Source of the DNA: SPDF01 sp963812085
GTDB taxonomy: Bacteria; Gemmatimonadota; Gemmatimonadetes; Gemmatimonadales; GWC2-71-9
Direction: 5' to 3'
Length of the DNA: 64,000 nucleotides
Assembly: GCA_963812085.1 (NCBI GenBank)
Contig: CAWETL010000003.1
Span: 496,001 to 560,000, forward strand
Shown here: positions 56,085-64,000 of the stretch, in pieces
Layout: each line of letters starts with the position of its first letter
How positions within the stretch are numbered: position 1 is the stretch's first letter
Translations under genes and position numbers: made by a program
Notes under the pieces: model-generated
Told to the model about the DNA's origin: nothing
Seen by the model: only the letters and a program-made list of their open reading frames with translations
Database searches by the model: none

Positions 56085-57170
56085 GTGAGCGCGTCAAATC
56101 CGATCCCGCCGGCCCGTGCCTGGGCTGATATCGATCTTGGCGCCCTCGTCGCCAACGCCCGGACCGTGCTCTCGGTCTCCGGCTCCCGCCTCCTTCCCAT
56201 GATCAAGGCCAACGCCTACGGCACCGGCGCCGTCGAAGTCGCGCGTGCGCTCGAGGCCGTCGATCCCTGGGGCTTCGGCGTGGCGACGACGGCCGAGGGG
56301 GCGGCGCTCCGACGGGCGGGCGTTCGACGTCCGATCGTGGTGTTCAGCCCGCTCACGGCGGGCGCCGCCGACGAGTGCGCGAAAGACGACCTGCGCCCCG
56401 TCATCGGGGACCTCCCCGGGCTCCAGCTCTGGCTGGGCAAGGGGGATCGCCCGTTCCACGTCGAGATCGACACCGGCATGGGGCGGCTCGGGCTCCCGTG
56501 GCGGGATCGCGGCCTGCTTGCGGAGGCCGGGGGGCTGCTGGCTTCCGCGCCGGGCTGGGAGGGGATCTTCACCCACTTCCACAGCGCGGACACCGATCTT
56601 TCTTCCGTGCAGGCGCAGTGGCACCGCTTCATGCAGGTCATGGCGGCGCTCCCGAGCCGACGACTGCTGGTCCACGCGGCGAACAGCGCCGCCGCGCTCC
56701 GTGGGAGGGCGTTCGCGGGCGACCTGGTCCGTCCGGGGATCTTCCTGTACGGCGGCGCGGTCGCCGAGGGGCCGCCCCCGAGGACCGTGGTGCGCCTGAG
56801 GGCGCCGGTCGTCGCGACTCGCCGGCTCGAGGCCGGCGACACGGTGAGCTACGGCGCCAGCTGGCAGGCCCCGGCGCCGACCAACGTTGCGACCCTCGCG
56901 ATCGGGTACGCCGATGGCGTGCTCCGCTCCCTCGGCGCCGGGGGCACCGTGGAACTGGCGGACGCGATCCGGCCGATCGTGGGCCGCGTCACGATGGACT
57001 TCATCATGGTGGACGTCGGCGAGTCCGTCGTGCCGCTCGGCGCGGTGGCCACGCTGTATGGCGGCGCGATCTCGCTCGACGCCCAGGCGGCGGCGGCCGG
57101 GACCATCAGCTACGAACTCCTGACGGCGCTCGGGACCCGCGTGTCCCGGCGCTATGGAGGCACTGAATGA
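56085..57170 (+). CDS. alr: Alanine racemase
   Basis: 361 residues. Makes D-Ala for peptidoglycan. PLP lysine Lys41 in MIKANAYGTG, EIDTGMGRLG, VRPGIFLYG and the second-domain catalytic Tyr in DTVSYGASW, with GRVTMDFIMVDV near the end. All key residues are intact. GTG start with little or no leader after the candidate promoter. The stop overlaps the DUF1844 ATG. Confidence 0.95.
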   Translation: MSASNPIPPARAWADIDLGALVANARTVLSVSGSRLLPMIKANAYGTGAVEVARALEAVDPWGFGVATTAEGAALRRAGVRRPIVVFSPLTAGAADECAKDDLRPVIGDLPGLQLWLGKGDRPFHVEIDTGMGRLGLPWRDRGLLAEAGGLLASAPGWEGIFTHFHSADTDLSSVQAQWHRFMQVMAALPSRRLLVHAANSAAALRGRAFAGDLVRPGIFLYGGAVAEGPPPRTVVRLRAPVVATRRLEAGDTVSYGASWQAPAPTNVATLAIGYADGVLRSLGAGGTVELADAIRPIVGRVTMDFIMVDVGESVVPLGAVATLYGGAISLDAQAAAAGTISYELLTALGTRVSRRYGGTE

Positions 57171-57421
57171 ACCAGCATTTCGCATCGCTCGTCCTGGGGT
57201 TGGCCCAGCAGGCGGAAGGCGCCCTTTCCGGGAAGCTGCCCCCCGGGGCAGAGGGCCTGGGTGGCGTGGGCGCGCGGGAAGTGGGCCAGGCGCTGATCGA
57301 CACCCTGGGCATGCTGCAGGAAAAGACCGCCGGCCACCTCGAACCCGACGAGCAGAAGCTCATCGACGAGGTGCTCACGGCGCTCCGGTTCCGCTTCGTC
57401 CAGGGCGCGCCGAAGCCGTGA
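57167..57421 (+). CDS. DUF1844 small protein
   Basis: 84 residues. Opens with FASLVLGLAQQAEGALSGKL, and continues with QALIDTLGMLQEKTAGHLEP and EQKLIDEVLTALRFRF, which matches the DUF1844 pattern (helix, a T-G/L-L-x-x-K-T turn, helix). No known activity. Between alr and deoB with 4-base overlaps on both sides. Confidence 0.8.
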   Translation: MNQHFASLVLGLAQQAEGALSGKLPPGAEGLGGVGAREVGQALIDTLGMLQEKTAGHLEPDEQKLIDEVLTALRFRFVQGAPKP

Positions 57422-58587
57422 GCCGTCGCGCCGCGATCATCGTCCTGGATGGGCTGGGGATCGGCCCCGCTCACGACAGCGCCGATTACGGGGATGCCGG
57501 CAGCGACACGCTGGGCAACACGCTGCGCGCGGTCGGCGGGGTCGCCTTGCCGGTCCTGGAGTCGCTGGGGCTCGGCTGCTGCGCTCCCCTCACCGGCGTT
57601 CGCGCGGTCGATGCGCCCCGTGCGGCGTGGGGCACCTGCCAGCCGGTGGGTGCGGGGAAGGACTCCACCACCGGGCACTGGGAGTTGTGCGGACACACGC
57701 TGGCCCGGCCGTTCCCCACCTATCCGCAGGGGTTCCCGGCCGACGTGATCGCGGAGTTCTCGCGCCGGACCGGCCGGGGGGTCCTCGGCAACACCGCCGC
57801 GTCGGGCACCAGGATTCTCGACGAACTCGGCGCCGAGCATGTGCGCACCGGCCAGTGGATCGTGTACACCTCCGCCGACAGCGTCTTCCAGGTGGCGGCG
57901 CACGAGGAGGTCGTCCCGCTGGCGGAGCTCTACGCCGCCTGCGCCGAGGCGCGCGACCTGCTGCGGCCCCCGCACGGCGTGTCCCGGGTGATCGCGCGCC
58001 CGTTCGTCGGCACGCCGGGCGCCTGGTCGAGGACGAGCCACCGCCAGGACCTGAGCCTTCCGCCGCCGGGCCCGACGCTCCTCGACCGGTTGGCGGACGC
58101 AAACGTCCCGCGGATGGGGATCGGCAAGGTGGACGACCTCTTCGCGGGCCGGAACATCGTGAGCATCCACGCCGCGAGCAACGCGGAGACCTACGGGCTG
58201 ATCGAGGGCGCCCTGGAGAGCCTGCGGCGCGGCCTGCTGTTCGTGAACGTGATCGAGTTCGACCAGACCTGGGGCCATCGCAACGACGTGCCGGGGTTCG
58301 TCGGCGGCCTCGCGGAGCTCGACCGCGCCATGCCGCGGATGCTCTCGCGTGTCCGGGAGGAGGACCTCGTTATCTTTACCGCGGACCACGGCAACGATCC
58401 GACCACCCCGTCCACCGACCATTCCCGGGAGCGCGTCCCCTTGCTCGTGTACGGACCCCGCGTGGCCGCGCGGCCGCTCGGGGAGCGGGCGACCTTTGCC
58501 GACGTCGGGCAGACGGTGGCGGAGTTCCTGGGGGCGGCGCCGCTGGACACGGGCGCCTCCTTCCTGCGGGAGGTCTGGAATGGCTGA
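57418..58587 (+). CDS. deoB: Phosphopentomutase
   Basis: 389 residues. Interconverts (deoxy)ribose 1- and 5-phosphates in nucleoside salvage. Alkaline phosphatase superfamily metal sites: IIVLDGLGIGPAHDS at the N-terminus, GKDSTTGHWELCG (the phosphorylated Thr region), NVIEFDQTWGHRND and IFTADHGNDPTTPSTDHSRE. GTG start within the DUF1844 stop. Followed by cdd, also in nucleoside salvage, with an 8-base overlap. Confidence 0.95.
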   Translation: MSRRAAIIVLDGLGIGPAHDSADYGDAGSDTLGNTLRAVGGVALPVLESLGLGCCAPLTGVRAVDAPRAAWGTCQPVGAGKDSTTGHWELCGHTLARPFPTYPQGFPADVIAEFSRRTGRGVLGNTAASGTRILDELGAEHVRTGQWIVYTSADSVFQVAAHEEVVPLAELYAACAEARDLLRPPHGVSRVIARPFVGTPGAWSRTSHRQDLSLPPPGPTLLDRLADANVPRMGIGKVDDLFAGRNIVSIHAASNAETYGLIEGALESLRRGLLFVNVIEFDQTWGHRNDVPGFVGGLAELDRAMPRMLSRVREEDLVIFTADHGNDPTTPSTDHSRERVPLLVYGPRVAARPLGERATFADVGQTVAEFLGAAPLDTGASFLREVWNG

Positions 58588-58966
58588 CCGGCTGCTGGAG
58601 GCCGCGCGTGCGGCGCAGGGCAGGGCGTATGCGCCCTACTCCGAGTATCGGGTCGGCGCGGCGCTCGAGGCCGAAAACGGCACGGTCTACTCCGGCGCCA
58701 ACGTGGAGAACGCCTCGTACGGCCTCACGATCTGCGCCGAACGGACGGCGCTCGGCGCCGCGGTCTCGGCCGGGGCGCGGCGCTTCGTCCGGCTGGTCGT
58801 CGTCAGCGACAGCGACCCGCCGGCCTCGCCCTGCGGCGCGTGCCGCCAGATGCTGGCGGAATTCGGGCTTGATCTCGACGTTCGCGCTGTCGGCCCCGGG
58901 CGCGAACTGCACTGGACCCTGGCGGACCTGCTGCCGGACGCGTTCACTCCGCGCCGGCTCGACTGA
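58580..58966 (+). CDS. cdd: Cytidine deaminase
   Basis: 128 residues, the homotetrameric short form. Zinc site: Cys52 in CAERTA with catalytic Glu54, and Cys85, Cys88 in PCGACRQ. YAPYSEYRVGAALEAENG is the substrate-binding start. It deaminates (deoxy)cytidine to (deoxy)uridine. Coupled to deoB by overlap. Confidence 0.96.
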   Translation: MADRLLEAARAAQGRAYAPYSEYRVGAALEAENGTVYSGANVENASYGLTICAERTALGAAVSAGARRFVRLVVVSDSDPPASPCGACRQMLAEFGLDLDVRAVGPGRELHWTLADLLPDAFTPRRLD

Positions 58967-58992
58967 CTCTTGACCTCCTGCACACGCGAGAC

Positions 58993-60204
58993 ATGATGCC
59001 TCGACTGACCCTCCTTGCTTGCGGGGCCGTCCTCCTGATGGGACTGGGCGCCTGCACCGAGGATCTCACCACTCCAGGCACCTGCCCGCAGACCTGTCCG
59101 GGAGGCAGCGTGGAAATCCGGGACACGATCCTCTCCGCGCTGCCGGACCAGGACAGCGCGTATGCCGGGTATGTGCTGCCCGGGGAGGGCACGGGGCTCC
59201 TGGTCTCGACCGCCGATTCGGGCGATCAGTTCCTCAGCGTGATGAAGTTCGGGGGCCGCCCCGACTCGATCCGGGTCGGGGACACCCTGTACACCTACAC
59301 GATCGACAGCGTGGTCCTCAGCATCGCCGTGCTGGCGCGCGACGCCAACGCCCTCGGCATCGCCCTCCAGCTGTATCGTGCGCCCGCGACGATCGACAGC
59401 ACCGCCACCTACGCTGATCTCGCCGGCATTGCCACGCCCGGCAACCTCCTCGACAGCATGGTGGTGCCCGACTCCCTCCAGAACGGGAGCCTCCGGGCCG
59501 TCTTCGCCGGCGCCGACCTCGCCAAGGTGGCGATCCCCCCGTCGGACAGCGGCGTGCTGGCCATCGCGATCGGCATGACGGCCCCGACCCACACGGGCGT
59601 CGAGCTCGGCAGCCCGACGGCCTCCACGTTCCTGCCGACCATGACGACGTACGCGACGGTCTCACAGGTCGACACGGCACGACAGGCGCAGAACATCCTC
59701 CGGGTGCCGACTTTTGCGACGTTCCGGGAGCAGAACGCACCGCTCCCCGATCCGACCGTGCTCCGGGTCGGCGGCGCACCGTCCTCGCGGATCCTGCTGC
59801 GCTTCTCGCTGCCGCCCGACCTCAGGAAGACGTACACCCAGATCCTGCGCGCGCAGCTGATCCTCACCCCCACCGAACCGGTCGAGGGCGTCACCGGGAT
59901 CCCGACCACCATCACCGCGCGCGGCGTGCTGGCCGACGTCGGGGCCAAGTCGCCGCTCGTGCCGTTCCTCTCGCCGTTCACGTCGGTCTATCCCGACTCG
60001 ACCGCGAGCTCGACGATCGAGGTGATCGACATCGTGAAGACGTGGCAGGCCGTCACCAATCCCCCGGCGGAGGCGTTCTTCGTTTCGCTCCAGCCGGAAG
60101 GCTCCGCCTTCACGCGGCCGGTGTTCGGGTCGAGCCGCAGCCCCAGCGGCGCACCACAACTCCGCATCACGTACGTCACGCCGCTCAACTTCCAGGAGCC
60201 CTGA
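58993..60204 (+). CDS. Probable surface lipoprotein
   Basis: 403 residues. A type II signal peptide with lipobox LGAC (LLMGLGAC) predicts lipidation at Cys22. The mature protein starts with a Cys/Pro-rich stretch and is mainly beta-strand, with Asp/Ser/Thr-rich loops. A C-terminal part (SSRILLRFSLPPDLR; TIEVIDIVKTWQAV) resembles DNRLRE-type beta domains. No catalytic motif. Starts 26 bases after cdd and ends next to the outer-membrane gene, so the two may function together. Confidence 0.72.
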   Translation: MMPRLTLLACGAVLLMGLGACTEDLTTPGTCPQTCPGGSVEIRDTILSALPDQDSAYAGYVLPGEGTGLLVSTADSGDQFLSVMKFGGRPDSIRVGDTLYTYTIDSVVLSIAVLARDANALGIALQLYRAPATIDSTATYADLAGIATPGNLLDSMVVPDSLQNGSLRAVFAGADLAKVAIPPSDSGVLAIAIGMTAPTHTGVELGSPTASTFLPTMTTYATVSQVDTARQAQNILRVPTFATFREQNAPLPDPTVLRVGGAPSSRILLRFSLPPDLRKTYTQILRAQLILTPTEPVEGVTGIPTTITARGVLADVGAKSPLVPFLSPFTSVYPDSTASSTIEVIDIVKTWQAVTNPPAEAFFVSLQPEGSAFTRPVFGSSRSPSGAPQLRITYVTPLNFQEP

Positions 60205-61344
60205 GTGCGACGCGTCCTGCTTGTCGCCGTACTCCTCGCCGCGCCCGGCTCCGCCGCGGCGCAGGCCTCGATCTTCGGGGTGCGCGGCCTCGGCATTCCC
60301 CAGGGGCCGGTCTCGGCGCGCGCCATCGGGATGGCAGGCAGCTTTTCCCTGCTGGACGGGCTGTCGGGCACCAACCCCGCCGCGATCACCTCGGTGGTGG
60401 GCCTGACGGCGGGGCTCAACTGGTTTCAGGACTGGCGGTCCAGCACGACGCCCTCCGGCACCGGTTCGGCTTCGGACGCCGGGTTCCCCTACGCGTTCGT
60501 GGTCAACCGGATCAAGGAGTCGAAGGTGTTCGTGTCCGGCAGCTTCGGCTCGTACACCGATCGTGACTTCGGCATCGTCACGGTCGATTCCACGCCGGTC
60601 AACGGGGTCCCCGTCGAGTACCGCGACTCGCTCGCGTCGAAGGGGGGCGTCTCGGACTTTCGCCTCGCGGTGGGCTATCGCAAGGACCAGAAGCTCTCCT
60701 TCGGCTTCGGATTCCATTTCATCACGGGGTCCGACCGGCTCTCCCTCCGGCGCACCTTCGGCGACACCGCCTTCACTCCCGTAGTCCAGCGCTCGGAGCT
60801 GGCGTACAACGCCATCGGCCTGAGCCTGGGCGCCGTCTACCATCCCACCGAACGACTCCTGCTCGCCGCCGTCGTCCGGCACGACGGGGAGATGAACGTG
60901 GACCGGGACTCGAGCGCCGCCTTCAAACTGACCCTCCCCTGGTCGTTCGCCGGCGGGGTCCAGTACCGCGCCAGCACGCGCGCCAACGTCAACGCCCAGA
61001 TCGAGTATTCCACCTGGGCGTCCATGAATACCCAGCTGCAGTCGGTCGGCGGCGTCGGGTCGGACAACAGCCTGCGGGCCTCGCTCGGCGTGGAACTCGC
61101 CACCAACCAGCCGAACCCGGCCAAGTTTCCGCTGCGCCTCGGGGTGCGGACCGCCCAGCTCCCCTTCCCGCTGCAGGCCGGATCGCAGCCCAGGGAGTTC
61201 GCCATCTCGACCGGCACCGGGCTGCGCTTCGGGAAGAGTCACGCCGCCGCCGATTTCGCCCTGCAGCGGGTCTGGCGGAGCGAGGTCAGCGGGTTCGACG
61301 AGAAGGCCTGGATATTCTCCATGGGCGTCACCCTCAAGCCCTGA
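60205..61344 (+). CDS. Outer-membrane beta-barrel protein (FadL/PorV-like)
   Basis: 379 residues. Signal peptide MRRVLLVAVLLAAPGSAAAQ. Then a plug-like segment (GPVSARAIGMAGSFSLLDGL; GTNPAAI) that resembles the FadL/PorV start, and alternating amphipathic strands up to a hydrophobic C-terminus (WIFSMGVTLKP). Transport or docking function is not predictable. GTG start immediately after the lipoprotein stop. Ends 16 bases before miaB. Confidence 0.78.
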   Translation: MRRVLLVAVLLAAPGSAAAQASIFGVRGLGIPQGPVSARAIGMAGSFSLLDGLSGTNPAAITSVVGLTAGLNWFQDWRSSTTPSGTGSASDAGFPYAFVVNRIKESKVFVSGSFGSYTDRDFGIVTVDSTPVNGVPVEYRDSLASKGGVSDFRLAVGYRKDQKLSFGFGFHFITGSDRLSLRRTFGDTAFTPVVQRSELAYNAIGLSLGAVYHPTERLLLAAVVRHDGEMNVDRDSSAAFKLTLPWSFAGGVQYRASTRANVNAQIEYSTWASMNTQLQSVGGVGSDNSLRASLGVELATNQPNPAKFPLRLGVRTAQLPFPLQAGSQPREFAISTGTGLRFGKSHAAADFALQRVWRSEVSGFDEKAWIFSMGVTLKP

Positions 61345-61360
61345 CGGGACTCCGCAGCGC

Positions 61361-62674
61361 ATGGCTCAACGCGTCTACCTCGAAACCTACGGCTGCCAGA
61401 TGAACGTGGCGGATGCCGAGCTGATGCTCGGGCTCCTCGGCCGGGAGGGCTTTGTCCGGACGGACAGCCCCGAGGACGCCGACGTCATGCTGGTCAATAC
61501 TTGCGCCGTTCGTGACAACGCGGAGCAGCGCGTCATCGGGCGGGTCGGCGAGTTGCAGCGGCACAAGCGCGAGGGCTCGGTCCTGGGGGTCGTCGGCTGC
61601 ATGGCGCAGCGGCTGGGGCCGGAGTTGCTCGCGCGGGTGCCCCGGGTGGACCTGGTCGCGGGACCGGACGCCTATCGCAACCTCGCCGGACTCATCGGGC
61701 AGGCGCGGGCGGGCGACCGGGTGCACGACACGGAGTTCCGGGGCTGGGAGCATTACGAGGACGTCCCCGCGGTCCGGGAACCGGGGCCGACCGCCTTCGT
61801 GACGGTCCAGCGCGGCTGCGATTACAAGTGCACCTTCTGCATCGTTCCGTATACGCGGGGGCCCGAGCGGAGCCGCAGCTTGTCGGACGTGGTCGCGGAA
61901 GTGGCCCGGCTGGCGGCCGAGGGCACCAGCGAGGTCACCCTGCTCGGGCAGACGGTCAACAGCTACCGGGACGGCGAATCCGACTTCGGGGACCTGCTCC
62001 GCGCCGTGGGGCGGGTGGACGGCATCCGGCGCATTCGCTTCACGAGCCCCTATCCGACCGACTTCACGTCGCGTGTCATCGAGGCGATGGCGGAGACCTC
62101 CGCCGTCTGCGAGCACGTGCACCTGCCGGTGCAGAGCGGGTCGAACGCGGTGCTGCGGCGCATGCTGCGGCGGTACACCAGGGAGCGCTACCTGGGGGTC
62201 GTGTCGGACCTGCGCGCGGGCATTCCCGGGCTCACGGTATCGACCGACATCATCGTGGGTTTTCCAGGAGAGACGGAATCCCAGTTCGAGGAGACCCTCT
62301 CCCTCGTGGACGAAGCGGGATTCGACGAGGCGTATACATTCCTCTACTCGCCCCGCGACGGCACCCCGGCCATCCGGCTGGGAGATCACGTGCCCGAGCC
62401 GGTCGGGTCCGAACGCCTCCAGCGCCTCATCGCGCGGGTTCGCGAGGGCACGCGCCGCCGGAACGCCGAGCGGGTGGGGACGGTGCATGAAGTGCTGGTC
62501 GAACGGCCGGCGCGGCGCGGAGGGTTCCTGCTGGGCCGGACTCGGTCGAACCTCCTCGTGCTGCTCGACCTCCCGGCCGGTTGCATCGGCGAGTATCGCA
62601 CGGTGCGGCTGACCGGAACGACAGGATCCACGTTCACGGGCGCGGTCCTGGCCCCCCAACTGGCGGTCCTATGA
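61361..62674 (+). CDS. miaB: tRNA-2-methylthio-N6-dimethylallyladenosine synthase MiaB
   Basis: 437 residues. Methylthiolates i6A37 in tRNAs reading UNN codons. N-terminal UPF0004 domain with Cys12, Cys48 and Cys80 for the auxiliary [4Fe-4S] cluster; radical SAM cysteines Cys153, Cys157 and Cys160 (RGCDYKCTFCIVPYTRG); HLPVQSGSNAVLRRM; TRAM domain at the C-terminus (RTRSNLLVLLDL). Stop overlaps the ComFB-like ATG. Confidence 0.95.
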   Translation: MAQRVYLETYGCQMNVADAELMLGLLGREGFVRTDSPEDADVMLVNTCAVRDNAEQRVIGRVGELQRHKREGSVLGVVGCMAQRLGPELLARVPRVDLVAGPDAYRNLAGLIGQARAGDRVHDTEFRGWEHYEDVPAVREPGPTAFVTVQRGCDYKCTFCIVPYTRGPERSRSLSDVVAEVARLAAEGTSEVTLLGQTVNSYRDGESDFGDLLRAVGRVDGIRRIRFTSPYPTDFTSRVIEAMAETSAVCEHVHLPVQSGSNAVLRRMLRRYTRERYLGVVSDLRAGIPGLTVSTDIIVGFPGETESQFEETLSLVDEAGFDEAYTFLYSPRDGTPAIRLGDHVPEPVGSERLQRLIARVREGTRRRNAERVGTVHEVLVERPARRGGFLLGRTRSNLLVLLDLPAGCIGEYRTVRLTGTTGSTFTGAVLAPQLAVL

Positions 62675-62955
62675 TTCACAATCTCGTGGAAGAGCACGTC
62701 GTGGCGGCGTACGACCAGCTCAAGGGCCACTTTCCCGGTTTCTGCGGCTGCGAGGTGTGCCGGAGCGATGTGCTGGTCTATGCCCTCAACCGGCTGCCCG
62801 CCAGGTACGTGGCGAGCATCGAGGGTACGGTGGTGACCGAATTGAACCTCGACAAGGGCCAGACCAGGGTCACCATCGAGATCAACGTGATGGAAGGATT
62901 CCGGAAGGTGTCCCGGTCCCCGCGCTGCGGTCGCGCACCCTCCACGGCGACATGA
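62671..62955 (+). CDS. ComFB-like late competence protein
   Basis: 94 residues. HNLVEEHVVAAYDQL then CGCEVCRSDVLVYALNRLPA and RYV. The Cys25/Cys27/Cys30 pattern followed by D-V-x-x-x-A-L-N-x-L-P-x-R-Y-V is the ComFB signature. In other bacteria ComFB domains are tied to competence, motility and second-messenger binding. The ATG overlaps the miaB stop (ATGA). It is followed 13 bases later by comEC. Confidence 0.82.
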   Translation: MIHNLVEEHVVAAYDQLKGHFPGFCGCEVCRSDVLVYALNRLPARYVASIEGTVVTELNLDKGQTRVTIEINVMEGFRKVSRSPRCGRAPSTAT

Positions 62956-62968
62956 CCCCCAGGGGGCC

Positions 62969-64000
62969 GTGAAGCGGCCCGCCGCCGCGTGCATCCTGTT
63001 TGCCTACGGGGCCGGTCTCGCGACCGGCCTCGCGCATTTTCCGGCCCCCGTCCGCGTCGCCTTGCTCATCGGTCCGTTGCTCTTTCCCCCCACCCCTTCG
63101 CTCCGGCTCCTCTCAGGGTTCACCCTTGCGCTCGGGCTCGTCGCCGGCCGGATGGCCGGCGCCCGCGACGCCGCCAGCTGCGCCGCCAGGTGGCCTGACC
63201 GGGGCATCGCCGTCACCCTCCGCGCCGAAGAGCCGGTGGATTCCGGCGGCAGCCGGACGGCGGCGTCGGCGGTGGCGGCCGGTTGTTCCGGGCGCGTGAC
63301 CGTGCGCTGGCCGCGCCGCTTCAGCGCGCCGGCGGGGACCATCGTCGAGGCCACGGGGCGGTGGCGGCCGCGCGAGGGGCGCTTCGGTCGGCCGTCCGGG
63401 GTGCTGGTGGCCGACTCGGTGGGCGCGTCGCATGACGCCGCGGGCCCCGCCGACCGGATCCGGACGGCCCTTCATGCCACGGCGCTCCGGTTGTACGGGC
63501 GCCGGGCGCCGCTCGTCGATGCGCTCGTCGTCGGACGCTGGGCCGAGGTGCCGCCGGAAATCGTGGACGACTTCGCCGGCGCCGGCCTGGTGCACTTGCT
63601 CTCCATCAGCGGTTTTCACCTCGGCCTGCTGGTGGCCTGGGTCTTTTCGTTGTTGCGAGTCGTCGGGGTGGGCCGGGAGCGCGCCGCGCTCGGGGCCGCC
63701 GCCTTCGCCGTCGCGTACGCCGGGTTTCTCGGCTGGCCGGCGCCGGCCGCACGGGCGGCCGCGCTCACCGCGCTGCTCGCCGTCGAGCGGGTCCGGCAGC
63801 GACAGCCCCAGGCGACGGCCCTGCTCGCGACGACCGCCCTGGCCGTCCTCCTGTTCGATCCCTGGGCCGTGCTGGACCTTGGCGCATGGCTCTCGGTGGC
63901 CGCACTCTGGGGTGCGATGACCTTTTCCCGCTGGAGCGACCGTCGCCTGAGCCGCGGCCCAGTCGCCCGGATGCTCGCCTCCTCGCTCGGGGCCACCCTC
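62969..64000 (+). CDS. comEC: ComEC/Rec2 DNA-uptake channel, N-terminal part
   Basis: 344 codons to the window edge with no stop. N-terminal membrane helices (CILFAYGAGLATGLAHF; VRVALLIGPLLF), then an OB-like DUF4131 region (GIAVTLRAEEPVD, GCSGRVTVRWPRRF), and the channel domain with the hallmark GLVHLLSISGFHLGLLVAW followed by more helices. ComEC carries single-stranded DNA across the inner membrane in transformation. The metallo-beta-lactamase-like part would lie beyond base 64000. GTG 62969 is the likely start. Confidence 0.9.
   Translation, partial: MKRPAAACILFAYGAGLATGLAHFPAPVRVALLIGPLLFPPTPSLRLLSGFTLALGLVAGRMAGARDAASCAARWPDRGIAVTLRAEEPVDSGGSRTAASAVAAGCSGRVTVRWPRRFSAPAGTIVEATGRWRPREGRFGRPSGVLVADSVGASHDAAGPADRIRTALHATALRLYGRRAPLVDALVVGRWAEVPPEIVDDFAGAGLVHLLSISGFHLGLLVAWVFSLLRVVGVGRERAALGAAAFAVAYAGFLGWPAPAARAAALTALLAVERVRQRQPQATALLATTALAVLLFDPWAVLDLGAWLSVAALWGAMTFSRWSDRRLSRGPVARMLASSLGATL

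Overview
The window is a GC-rich (about 70% by eye), gene-dense bacterial chromosome segment. Every gene but one (mazG) lies on the + strand, and neighbours commonly overlap by 4 bases (ATGA/GTGA) or by TGATG. The mix suggests Gemmatimonadota or a close relative: a meso-DAP type MurE, a cell-division cluster with outer-membrane-type proteins nearby, a type 2 IleRS, and a chemosensory locus mixed with MglA, Roadblock and DUF4388 proteins. The lineage is an inference; no rRNA is present to settle it.

Region 1 (1-12021) is housekeeping. It holds the end of hpt, then ftsH, folP, a DUF2723 membrane glycosyltransferase-like gene, yggS, a divIVA-like gene, ileS (type 2, with a swapped GIHH signature), a DksA/TraR zinc-finger gene, lspA and rluD.

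Region 2 (12014-30283) is an apparent single operon of about 18 kb. It carries cheW, cheY, cheA, cheC, a giant TPR protein, a DUF4388 protein, three Roadblock/LC7-type proteins, an MglA-like GTPase, a protein with two DnaA-type AAA+ domains and no DnaA DNA-binding domain, a second DUF4388-TPR protein, cheR, cheD, cheB, two more cheW genes, a TPR protein and a membrane-anchored MA-type metalloprotease. No methyl-accepting chemoreceptor is encoded. The layout recalls Frz/MglAB polarity control of surface motility. With the tandem DnaA-like ATPase it is the best candidate here for an undescribed system.

Region 3 (30296-32535) has a small membrane protein, tRNA-Val(UAC), an exported TPR protein, tRNA-Asp(GUC) and a strong intrinsic terminator.

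Region 4 (32560-49007) is the division and cell-wall (dcw) cluster: rsmH-ftsL-ftsI(PASTA)-murE-murF-mraY-murD-ftsW-murG-murC-ftsQ-ftsA-ftsZ, then an M23 peptidase. mraZ, murB and ddl are missing from it. ftsW, murG and murC each carry one single-base frameshift, most simply explained as a local sequence-quality problem.

Region 5 (49076-64000) has a VWA-like membrane protein, ftsY, recG, asnS, convergent mazG, then alr, a DUF1844 gene, deoB, cdd, a lipoprotein, an outer-membrane barrel, miaB, a ComFB-like gene and the start of comEC, which runs off the window end. No stretch over 300 bases lacks a gene.
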